NCBI GenBank assembly: GCA_947496835.1
Contig: CANMFV010000094.1
Span: 1 to 5,222 of the forward strand
Source: Flavobacteriales bacterium
GTDB taxonomy: Bacteria; Bacteroidota; Bacteroidia; Flavobacteriales_D; Crocinitomicaceae
Length of the DNA: 5,222 nt
Direction: 5' to 3'
The notes under the pieces are model-generated. The model had not been told where the DNA came from. It saw nothing but the letters and a program-made list of their open reading frames with translations, and did no database searches. Positions 1 through 5,138 of this stretch are shown piece by piece. Every line of letters starts with the position of its first letter. Within the stretch, counting starts at the first letter, position 1. Both the position numbers and the translations under genes were made by a program.

Positions 1-97
1 CATTCACTTTAATTACGCTACCATGTTGTTCGAACAATTGTCTTAATTGCTCATTGGTCACTCCAAAATCTAATTTGGCAACAAAAATACTGGTCAT
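1..97 (-). CDS. RRM-domain RNA-binding protein (N-terminus only)
   Basis: Read on the minus strand from an ATG at 97-95, this encodes 32 residues starting MTSIFVAKLDFGVTNEQL and then leaves the window, so the C-terminal part is missing. The first strand, IFVAKL (residues 4-9), matches the RNP-2 motif of RNA recognition motifs. The helix that follows, with NEQLRQLFEQHG and then a second strand SVIKVN, fits the beta-alpha-beta start of an RRM. Small single-RRM proteins with this IFVAKL opening are common in Bacteroidota and are thought to bind single-stranded RNA in the cytoplasm. RNP-1, which would confirm the family, lies outside the window. The gene is divergent from the SiaC-like gene and the two share the 98-447 spacer. 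Confidence 0.85.
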   Translation of the reverse strand, partial: MTSIFVAKLDFGVTNEQLRQLFEQHGSVIKVN

Positions 98-315
98 AAA
101 TGTTTAAAAAACAAAGGTTTTACTTGTGTTTACTCGGGTTTAACACCTCGAAATTAGGATAAATATTTAAAAACACCTCATTGTTTCTGAAAAAAGATAT
201 TTTTCTTTTCAAGATGTAGTAGTTATTGACATGGTATTTACGTGAAAACGGATTAAATTACCAGTTATTCTTGGTTGAATTTTGAATTATTACGTTTCTT
301 TTATTTGGCTGAAAT

Positions 316-323
316 CAAATGTA
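316..323 (-). promoter_or_regulatory. Candidate -7 element for the RRM gene
   Basis: Read on the minus strand this is TACATTTG, a perfect match to the Bacteroidota -7 consensus TAnnTTTG. It lies about 220 bases upstream of the RRM start and would give a leader of roughly 210 bases. No TTG (-33) is found 17-23 bases further upstream, so support is weak. By chance such an octamer is expected about once per 1.5-2 kb per strand at this base composition. Confidence 0.25.
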
Positions 324-377
324 ACTATCAGTTTAATAGGTATATACCGCAGGTTGATTTTCGGAGGTAAAAAAATT

Positions 378-419
378 AATTCAATTCAGCAATGAAAAAT
401 TTTAAGAATTATTTTCGTT
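378..419 (+). repeat. Hairpin-forming element, copy 1
   Basis: The sequence starts AATTCAATTCAGC and continues into an 8-base arm AATGAAAA (391-398). That arm can pair with TTTTCGTT (412-419) with one G-U pair, leaving a 13-base loop. The opening and the first arm closely match the sequence at 836-855: two substitutions and one inserted base over about 20 positions. That second copy also folds. Both copies sit directly upstream of a gene in the same cluster. The element is AT-rich, so chance contributes, and no function is known to me. Confidence 0.4.
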
Positions 420-423
420 TCCC

Positions 424-431
424 TAAATTTG
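424..431 (+). promoter_or_regulatory. Candidate -7 element for the SiaC-like gene
   Basis: TAAATTTG matches the Bacteroidota -7 consensus TAnnTTTG exactly and ends 16 bases before the ATG at 448. Transcription from it would give a leader of about 10 bases. The companion TTG at -33 is absent at the usual 17-23 base spacing. An alternative, TTG (271-273), 17 bases, then TACGTTTC (291-298), has the right spacing but one mismatch in the -7 box. Confidence 0.35.
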
Positions 432-447
432 ACACTCTTTACAGGAT

Positions 448-837
448 ATGGACCATTTAGTTATCGCTCAAACAGAACAAACCCCGCTCATTTCTTTTCT
501 TTCGAATGGATTGATGGAAATCAGTGGGAAATCGATAAATGAAGATTCGCAGGAATTTTGGTCTTCAGTAATTTCTTGGGTTCATGCATATAGCGTAAAC
601 CCTTCCACGAAAACCTGTTTGAATTTATTCATCGAATCATTAGACACTAGTTCTTCTTCTGCACTAGTTGAAGTTTTATATCTGTTAAAAGAAATGATAA
701 GAGAGGGGAATGAAGTTCATGTACATTGGAATTACGAAGAGAATGACTTTGACATGCTTGAACTGGGTAAAGTCATGGATGGTTTAACTCAAATTGGTTT
801 TGAGTTCGATGTACTTAAACCTTTTCCACTGGTTTAA
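448..837 (+). CDS. SiaC-like regulatory phosphoprotein (DUF1987 family)
   Basis: A 129-residue soluble protein without signal peptide or membrane segment. Its layout matches the SiaC/DUF1987 family: an N-terminal part with TPLISFLSNGLMEISGKS, then an EDSQEFW helix, then a beta strand LNLFIESLDTSSSSAL (58-73), then a helix, then EVHVHWNYEENDFDMLELG (89-107). The family is about 125-130 residues long. In Pseudomonas SiaC the threonine in the matching LNTSS segment is phosphorylated by SiaB and dephosphorylated by SiaA. Unphosphorylated SiaC activates the diguanylate cyclase SiaD. The equivalent residue here is Thr67, inside a T-S-S-S-S run (67-71). No siaA, siaB or siaD homologue is in the window, so the output is unknown. 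The ATG at 448 is the only reasonable start, because an in-frame stop lies at 430-432. It leads the plus-strand cluster. Confidence 0.82.
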   Translation: MDHLVIAQTEQTPLISFLSNGLMEISGKSINEDSQEFWSSVISWVHAYSVNPSTKTCLNLFIESLDTSSSSALVEVLYLLKEMIREGNEVHVHWNYEENDFDMLELGKVMDGLTQIGFEFDVLKPFPLV

Positions 838-870
838 TTCAGTTCAGAACGAAAATTGCTATTTTTGTTC
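836..870 (+). repeat. Hairpin-forming element, copy 2, abutting the next start codon
   Basis: Positions 847-856 (GAACGAAAAT) can pair with 861-870 (ATTTTTGTTC) over 10 bases with one G-U pair and a TGCT loop. The stem ends on the base directly before the ATG at 871. The opening AATTCAGTTCAG (836-847) begins inside the stop codon of the SiaC-like gene and repeats the start of the element at 378-389. No long U-tract follows, so it is not a standard terminator. A structure here could mask the start of the downstream gene, stabilise or mark mRNA, or act as a DNA operator. This is inference from symmetry only. Confidence 0.55.
860..867 (+). promoter_or_regulatory. Possible -7 motif inside the hairpin
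   Basis: TATTTTTG fits TAnnTTTG exactly but lies in the second half of the inverted repeat. It would start a transcript essentially at the ATG at 871, giving a leaderless message. No TTG is present at the expected -33 spacing. More likely it is an incidental match created by the A/T-rich stem. Confidence 0.15.
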
Positions 871-1113
871 ATGCGTTTACTAAAACAAATTCCTCACGAA
901 CGATTTTTAATTCAGCTTCATTCTTACAACGGGAAATTCATTTTAACGATTTCCTTGGATCAATTTGAACAGTCCTTTAAAGTATCTGAATCTGATTTTC
1001 CGCAAGTAGAAGAAATCGAAACACTCATTCAAGGGACTTTTTTAACAAAATGCATTCATCGCTTCATAGAAATGCGAGGAGATTGGATGGAAATAATACA
1101 ACTAAAATCATAA
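871..1113 (+). CDS. Unrecognised 80-residue cytoplasmic protein
   Basis: I do not recognise this protein with certainty. From the ATG at 871 it reads 80 residues, MRLLKQIPHERF onward, with no signal peptide, membrane helix or cysteine cluster; its one Cys is in LTKCIHRF. Predicted structure is beta-rich in the first half (RFLIQLHSYNGKFILTISL, then a FEQSFKVSESD strand). The second half is helical (QVEEIETLIQGTFLTKCIHRFIEMRGDW), suggesting a small compact fold. A TTG at 856 in the same frame would add five residues. That TTG lies inside the 847-870 hairpin and the extension looks unlike a protein start, so ATG 871 is preferred. The gene begins 33 bases after the SiaC-like gene and ends one base before the lipoprotein gene, so co-transcription is likely. 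A functional link with SiaC is only a guess from position. Confidence 0.75.
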   Translation: MRLLKQIPHERFLIQLHSYNGKFILTISLDQFEQSFKVSESDFPQVEEIETLIQGTFLTKCIHRFIEMRGDWMEIIQLKS

Positions 1114-1114
1114 A

Positions 1115-1714
1115 ATGAAATCAATAATTTTACTGAGTGCCTCAATCATTGGAATAACACTTATTACTTCGTGTGGTGATAAAAAAGCACCAAAAAAGGA
1201 TACTACACCCAAAGTGGAATCACGTAGTATGGGAGGATTGAAAATTGCTTACTACTCAAATGATAGCATCAAAGCGAATTTTGACTATTTCGTAAAGGAA
1301 GAAGGAATTATTAAGAATAAACAAAAAGCATTTGAGTCTGAAGTTCAACGCAGAACCGGAGCATATGAAGCTTTTATTACAAAAAAGGACGCTGAAGCTA
1401 GGGGTGGACTTTTATCTCAAAATGAAATTGCACAAGTGCAGCAACGCGCGCAAGAAATGCAAAATCAAATCATGCAATACCAACAGACAGAAGGCGCAAA
1501 AATTGAAGAGCAAGCAATGAAGTCTTTAGAATCTGTCAATAAAAAAATCGAAGCATTAGGTAAAAAATACTGTGAAAAACATCAAATTGATATTCTATTA
1601 ATGCATGGAGAGGGTGGACAAATAAACTATATCAATCAAAGCATGGATGTCACAACCGAATTCGTCAACTTCTTAAACGAGAATCAGGCACAAATCGAAA
1701 AGGAACTTAAGTAA
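1115..1714 (+). CDS. OmpH/Skp-family lipoprotein
   Basis: A 199-residue exported protein. The N-terminus is MKS, then a hydrophobic stretch ending in the lipobox LITSC, with Cys20 as the likely lipidated residue. Gly-Asp-Lys follows, which does not look like the acidic surface-export signal of Bacteroidota lipoproteins, so a periplasm-facing anchor is likely. After a Lys/Pro-rich linker (23-38) the mature domain opens with KIAYYSNDSI (43-52), the typical first strand of OmpH/Skp proteins. A long charged, Gln-rich coiled coil follows (about 60-145). It closes with a second beta part (IDILLMHGEGGQINYINQSMD, 158-178) and a final helix. Skp-like proteins are trimeric chaperones that hold unfolded outer-membrane proteins. 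This version is lipid-anchored where classical Skp is soluble. It starts one base after the previous stop. Confidence 0.85.
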   Translation: MKSIILLSASIIGITLITSCGDKKAPKKDTTPKVESRSMGGLKIAYYSNDSIKANFDYFVKEEGIIKNKQKAFESEVQRRTGAYEAFITKKDAEARGGLLSQNEIAQVQQRAQEMQNQIMQYQQTEGAKIEEQAMKSLESVNKKIEALGKKYCEKHQIDILLMHGEGGQINYINQSMDVTTEFVNFLNENQAQIEKELK

Positions 1715-1715
1715 C

Positions 1716-2267
1716 ATGCGTCCAACAGAATCTAAAAAAGTCGAAAACGTTGCAGAATACATTTTGTATTTGTTTCAAATTGAAGATTTAGTTCGTTCCT
1801 TAAATTTAGACATGGAACGAATCAAGTCTCAAGTACTTGAACCTGCAATCCGGGATGAATTCCAATTACAAGAGCAAATTTCCTGGTACCAAAATTTGGT
1901 GCGCGAGATGAATGTGAAAGGCATCGAAAAGGAAGGACACATCGATGAAGTACAAGAAATTTTAGTCGAATTGACTTATCTTCACAACAGTTTATTAACC
2001 GTCATGAATGATGATAAGTATAAAACTTTGAGCGGGAATGCTCAAGAAGCATTGGTGGAATTCAAGCAAAAATCAACGATGGGTCAACGCCAAGATGTGG
2101 AAGTATTAATGCATGCCATGTTTATGAAGTTACAATTAAAAATGCGTCAAAAAGAGATTAGTGCTGAGACTGAAGCAGCATTCGACTTAATGCGCATTCA
2201 ACTTGCCTACCTAGCACGCGAATACCAACGAATGAAATCTGGGGATTGGGATTACCTAAATAATTAG
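1716..2267 (+). CDS. DUF4924 family protein
   Basis: A 183-residue, mostly helical cytoplasmic protein matching my memory of DUF4924, a family largely confined to Bacteroidota. Recognisable parts are NVAEYILYLFQIEDLVRSL (11-29), the WYQNLVREMNVKGIEKEGH segment (57-75), VQEILVELTYLHNSLL (79-94), and the C-terminal KMRQKEIS helix region with a tail YLAREYQRMKSGDW (165-178). No catalytic motif, signal peptide or membrane segment is visible and the function is unknown. It starts one base after the lipoprotein stop, so it is probably the last gene of the plus-strand transcript. Its TAG stop overlaps the TAA stop of the opposing gene. Translational coupling to the upstream gene is likely from the spacing. 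Confidence 0.85.
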   Translation: MRPTESKKVENVAEYILYLFQIEDLVRSLNLDMERIKSQVLEPAIRDEFQLQEQISWYQNLVREMNVKGIEKEGHIDEVQEILVELTYLHNSLLTVMNDDKYKTLSGNAQEALVEFKQKSTMGQRQDVEVLMHAMFMKLQLKMRQKEISAETEAAFDLMRIQLAYLAREYQRMKSGDWDYLNN

Positions 2268-2716
2268 TTCTTAAGGGGAATTTCTTCTATCAAGGACAAA
2301 TGCTGTAACGCTGTATCAACCTCATAGTAAGTGTGGGATAATCCATTAGTAAGTGCAATGATTTTCCCTTGCATTTCTTTTTGGTACGTGAGCGCCTGAT
2401 ACAATGTGTCAATTGAAATTTTAATTTGTGGTGCTTTGCACTCAACTAAAATGTACGGATTGAAGTCATTGTCATACACGACAATATCCCATCTTTTTTT
2501 TAATCCAGCATATTGAATCGATTTTTCTACGCCAATCCTTGAAAGTGGATAACCCTTTTCTTTGGAAAGAAATGAGATAAAATGCTGTCTTACCCATTCT
2601 TCTGGTGTTAAGCGGATTTTCTTTTTTCGAATGAGGCAAAGTACTGAAACCTCGTCATCTTTTCTGCTTAATTGCAAATCGGTCCGAGGTAAATTTAAGG
2701 GGATAATTGGATTCAT
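2264..2716 (-). CDS. Stand-alone HsdR N-terminal-domain protein (PD-(D/E)xK nuclease fold)
   Basis: A 150-residue protein that looks like the isolated N-terminal nuclease-type domain of type I restriction subunit HsdR (HSDR_N_2 type). The core reads RWDIVVYDND (75-84) followed by YILVECKAP (88-96). Asp77, Glu92 and Lys94 fit the PD-(D/E)xK metal-binding pattern, and Gln107 in YQALTYQ fits the helix that follows in this fold. Upstream is a RLTPEEWVRQHFISFL helix (35-50). There is no helicase domain and no HsdM or HsdS gene nearby, so it is not a working type I system. Similar solitary proteins are common housekeeping neighbours in Bacteroidota, and their role is unknown to me. Its ATG shares one base with the Ald stop (TAATG), which fixes the start and suggests coupled translation. 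Confidence 0.82.
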   Translation of the reverse strand: MNPIIPLNLPRTDLQLSRKDDEVSVLCLIRKKKIRLTPEEWVRQHFISFLSKEKGYPLSRIGVEKSIQYAGLKKRWDIVVYDNDFNPYILVECKAPQIKISIDTLYQALTYQKEMQGKIIALTNGLSHTYYEVDTALQHLSLIEEIPLKN

Positions 2717-3936
2717 TACATCCCTGGTAGAAGCAAGTGAATGTCCTTGTATTTCAAGTCGAAAACTTTTCCAAGCACTTCATTGGTTAAAATACCTTTG
2801 TACATGTATACGCCATTTCGAAAACCACTGTGTGTTCGAATTAAATCAACAACACCACCTTTTTCTCCTATTTCGAGTATCATTGGTGAGAAGGTATTTG
2901 ATAAGGCAAAGGAAGCTGTTCGGGAAACACGAGAGGCAATATTTGGAACGCAGTAGTGCACAACACCATGTTTGACGAAGGTCGGATCGATGTGATTTGT
3001 GACACGAGAAGTTTCAAAACATCCTCCTTGATCAATGCTTACATCCACTAAAACAGACCCGGATTTCATTCCTTCTATCATTTCTTCACTTACGACGCAA
3101 GGTGTGCGTCCAATAGTTGAACGTAAGGCACCAATGACTACATCTGCTCTACGAATTGCTTTGGCTAATACTTTCGGTTGAATGATTGAAGTGTAGACGC
3201 GCAAACTCAAATCGTTTTGTAAACGACGTAAGCGTGTTAAGGAATTATCAAAAACTTTGACGGAAGCACCAAGTCCAAGGGCAGCACGTGTAGCAAATTC
3301 ACCAACTGTACCAGCACCGATAACAACAACTTCAGCAGGTTGAACGCCGGCAATTCCACCAAGCATTAGTCCTTTCCCTTGCGAAAACGAAGAAAGAAGT
3401 TCCCCGGCTACGAGTATTGAAGTAGTTCCAGCAATTTCACCCATGGTGCGAACAATGGAAAATACACCTTCTTCGTCCTGAATATAGTCCCATGCAATTG
3501 CTGTGACTTTTTTTGCTGTTAATTTTTGTAAGATTTCTTTTGGCTGTGTAGAAATTTGAAGTGCAGAAATAAACGTTTGATTTCCAATCATTAATTCAAC
3601 TTCTTCTTCCGAAGGTGGAGCAACTTTCAAAATGATGTCACAGCTGTAAATCGATTTTCTGTCGTAAACTATTTGTGCTCCAGCCTCACTGTATTCATTG
3701 TCGGTGAAATTTGATCCTTCACCTGCATTCGTTTCCATTAACACTTGGTGTCCATTCGAAACAAGTAAGGTAACGGCCTCAGGAACCAAAGCAACGCGTC
3801 TTTCTTGAAAGGAAGTTTCTTTTGGTATTCCAATGAATAAGTTGCCTTTTTTCTTCCGTACTTCTAACATTTCTTCTTTGGGAAGTAGGCTACCTTTTTG
3901 GATCAGTGTTTTCAGTAATTCAGGATCAGTTATCAT
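2716..3936 (-). CDS. ald: Alanine dehydrogenase-family protein
   Basis: A 406-residue protein of the alanine dehydrogenase / PntA family. Canonical Ald converts L-alanine, NAD+ and water to pyruvate, ammonia and NADH in the cytoplasm. About 30 extra residues precede the usual opening, here LFIGIPKETSFQERRVALVP (33-52). Arg47 and Lys104 (ILKVAPP) correspond to the substrate-binding Arg and Lys. The Rossmann fold contains VIGAGTVG (205-212), and Asp230 should bind the NAD ribose. The catalytic-type Asp302 lies in DVSIDQGGCFE, and HYCVPNIASRVSRTAS (327-342) is also conserved. The segment holding the active-site His in Mycobacterium Ald reads ISALQIST here, with Leu126 or Gln127 in its place. I recall the same wording in other Bacteroidota members, so this may be a subfamily trait and the substrate may differ. 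It overlaps tsaE by 11 bases. Confidence 0.85.
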   Translation of the reverse strand: MITDPELLKTLIQKGSLLPKEEMLEVRKKKGNLFIGIPKETSFQERRVALVPEAVTLLVSNGHQVLMETNAGEGSNFTDNEYSEAGAQIVYDRKSIYSCDIILKVAPPSEEEVELMIGNQTFISALQISTQPKEILQKLTAKKVTAIAWDYIQDEEGVFSIVRTMGEIAGTTSILVAGELLSSFSQGKGLMLGGIAGVQPAEVVVIGAGTVGEFATRAALGLGASVKVFDNSLTRLRRLQNDLSLRVYTSIIQPKVLAKAIRRADVVIGALRSTIGRTPCVVSEEMIEGMKSGSVLVDVSIDQGGCFETSRVTNHIDPTFVKHGVVHYCVPNIASRVSRTASFALSNTFSPMILEIGEKGGVVDLIRTHSGFRNGVYMYKGILTNEVLGKVFDLKYKDIHLLLPGM

Positions 3937-4369
3937 AATTCAAAACGATTTCTCTCAGTTCACTTTCAGGATCACAACGAATATACAGCCAATTCGCGTG
4001 TTCTGGTATTTTTTTTTCAATTTTATCCGGCCATTCGACAAAGAAGAATGCATTCTCGTCAAAAAGCTCTTCTAATCCAAGCTGTTCGGAATCGCGTTCA
4101 TTTTCAATTCGATAGCAATCAAGGTGGTATAGTTTAATTCCGAGCTCATTCACATATGCATGAACAATGGCATAAGTGGGTGATCCATCTGGTTGATGAA
4201 TGCCTAATGCACGAAGCAGTTCCTGAACAAATGTCGTTTTTCCAGCTCCCATTTCTCCTTGAATTGCGACGAAACATGGTTGCGGAATAAGGGAAACGAG
4301 TTCTGTTGAAATGCGCGGTAATGCATCTATCGATACATTCTCCCACTTTTTAGTTAGTTTTTGAAGCAT
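3926..4369 (-). CDS. tsaE: tRNA t6A biosynthesis ATPase TsaE
   Basis: A 147-residue P-loop ATPase of normal family length. It works with TsaB and TsaD to attach threonylcarbamoyl to adenosine 37 of ANN-decoding tRNAs; TsaE's ATP hydrolysis resets the complex. Walker A is GEMGAGKTT (38-46). The family signatures SPTYAIVHAY (63-72) and LYHLDCYRI (80-88) follow, and the Walker-B-like strand FFFVEWPDKI (108-117) carries Glu112-Trp113. The start is the ATG at 4369-4367, inside the last codons of lpxH (20-base overlap), and no other Met occurs before the Walker A motif. Its end overlaps the ald start by 11 bases. The TsaE-Ald order recurs in Bacteroidota, which supports both calls. Confidence 0.95.
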   Translation of the reverse strand: MLQKLTKKWENVSIDALPRISTELVSLIPQPCFVAIQGEMGAGKTTFVQELLRALGIHQPDGSPTYAIVHAYVNELGIKLYHLDCYRIENERDSEQLGLEELFDENAFFFVEWPDKIEKKIPEHANWLYIRCDPESELREIVLNYDN

Positions 4370-5138
4370 CGAAGGATTCTATTTTTCCGTTTTTCCATTC
4401 AAAAAGGGCAAGATTTTCACCATCGAAACGGGCAAAAGTTTGAGCGTATAACCATTCACCTGTATTGATGTACAGGGATTCACCAAGATCTAAACATAGA
4501 GGCAGGTGACGGTGGCCAAATAAATAGAAATCGTGTGGATTATTTTTTTGATTTTCTTTGGCGAATTGATAGAGCCATTCATTTTCCCTCCCTAAATAAA
4601 TCATGTCCTTTGCCATCCCACTTTTTCGACTACTTCTTGAAAAGAAATTCGCTAATGATATACCGAAATTAGGGTGTATGCGTGCAAAAGCCCATTGACA
4701 AATTGGATTTCGAAAAACACGTTTGATAAATTTATACTTATAATCGCCGGGACCTAAACCATCGCCATGAGCGACAAAAAATCGTTTTCCATTTTTCTCA
4801 AAACAATATTCATCTGAATGCATTTGAACGCCCAATTCTTCTTGGAAATAATGGAACATCCACATGTCATGGTTTCCTTTGAAAAAGTGAACTGGAACTC
4901 CTTTATCTACAATCGCTGCAATTTTCGCTTGTAATCTAACGAATCCTTTTGGGATAACGGTTTTGTATTCGAACCAAAAATCGAAAATATCCCCGATAAG
5001 AAAAATTTCATCTGCATCTTTTTCGATGTGTTCTAACCACTGAACCAATGATTTCTCACGTTCACGACTCGTTTTTGCATCCGGAGTTCCCAAATGAAAA
5101 TCGGAAGCAAAGTAAGTGTATTTGGTTTCGTGACTCAT
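4350..5138 (-). CDS. lpxH: UDP-2,3-diacylglucosamine diphosphatase LpxH
   Basis: A 262-residue calcineurin-like metallophosphoesterase. LpxH cleaves UDP-2,3-diacylglucosamine to lipid X and UMP in lipid A synthesis, acting at the inner face of the inner membrane. Counting from the ATG at 5138, the metal-binding motifs are SDFHLG (Asp13, His15), GDIFDFW (Asp50), GNHD (Asn89, His90), AHGDGLGPGD (His124) and GHRH (His209, His211). The basic, aromatic middle part (about 134-170) fits the substrate-binding cap of LpxH proteins. An in-frame TTG at 5141 would add one residue. The ATG at 5138 is preferred because it overlaps the preceding stop as TGATG, the usual coupling arrangement. The 3' end runs 20 bases into tsaE. 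Confidence 0.92.
   Translation of the reverse strand: MSHETKYTYFASDFHLGTPDAKTSREREKSLVQWLEHIEKDADEIFLIGDIFDFWFEYKTVIPKGFVRLQAKIAAIVDKGVPVHFFKGNHDMWMFHYFQEELGVQMHSDEYCFEKNGKRFFVAHGDGLGPGDYKYKFIKRVFRNPICQWAFARIHPNFGISLANFFSRSSRKSGMAKDMIYLGRENEWLYQFAKENQKNNPHDFYLFGHRHLPLCLDLGESLYINTGEWLYAQTFARFDGENLALFEWKNGKIESFDASKTN

Larger units (their letters stand above)
98..447. other. Divergent intergenic region, no gene seen
   Basis: About 350 AT-rich bases between two divergently transcribed genes, so it should hold the promoters of both. I see no convincing protein gene and no tRNA- or rRNA-like segment. It contains perfect matches to the Bacteroidota -7 motif TAnnTTTG on each strand (424-431 plus, 323-316 minus). 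An 8-base direct repeat, AACACCTC, occurs at 142-149 and 172-179, exactly 30 bases apart. A hairpin-forming element at 378-419 resembles one found again at 836-870. A short A/T stem (189-194 with 200-205) is too weak to call a terminator. Confidence 0.7.

Noticed and set aside
189..205. Possible terminator stem GAAAAA / TTTTTC.
   Set aside because: Only six pairs, five of them A-T, and neither flanking gene ends here.
226..231. TTGACA, the E. coli -35 consensus, in the intergenic region.
   Set aside because: No -10 box or Bacteroidota -7 box follows at a usable spacing, and this phylum does not use the classical sigma-70 consensus.
392..460. A 22-codon open frame (MKNFKNYFRF...) overlapping the start of the SiaC-like gene, with GGAGGT at 363-368 upstream.
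   Set aside because: The GGAGGT lies over 20 bases from the ATG, too far for a ribosome site. Bacteroidota rarely rely on such sites, and the peptide has no leader-peptide pattern such as codon runs.
856..870. TTG start giving the small protein five extra residues (MLFLF).
   Set aside because: It lies inside the inverted repeat at 847-870, is a rare start codon, and a good ATG follows at 871.
2264..2716. A restriction-modification or defence system suggested by the HsdR-like protein.
   Set aside because: There are no methylase, specificity or helicase genes, and all neighbours are housekeeping genes in a coupled cluster.
2562..2975. Open frame of 137 codons on the plus strand across the HsdR-N and ald genes.
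   Set aside because: It is antisense to two well-supported genes, and its translation is Cys/Arg/His-rich with no recognisable domain.
3919..3974. Direct repeat TTCAGGATCA at 3919-3928 and 3965-3974.
   Set aside because: Both copies encode Asp-Pro-Glu in different coding contexts (ald start and tsaE end), so shared codons explain the match.
3833..4075. Open frame of 80 codons on the plus strand across the tsaE-ald junction.
   Set aside because: It is a shadow of two strong genes on the other strand, with no domain or start context of its own.
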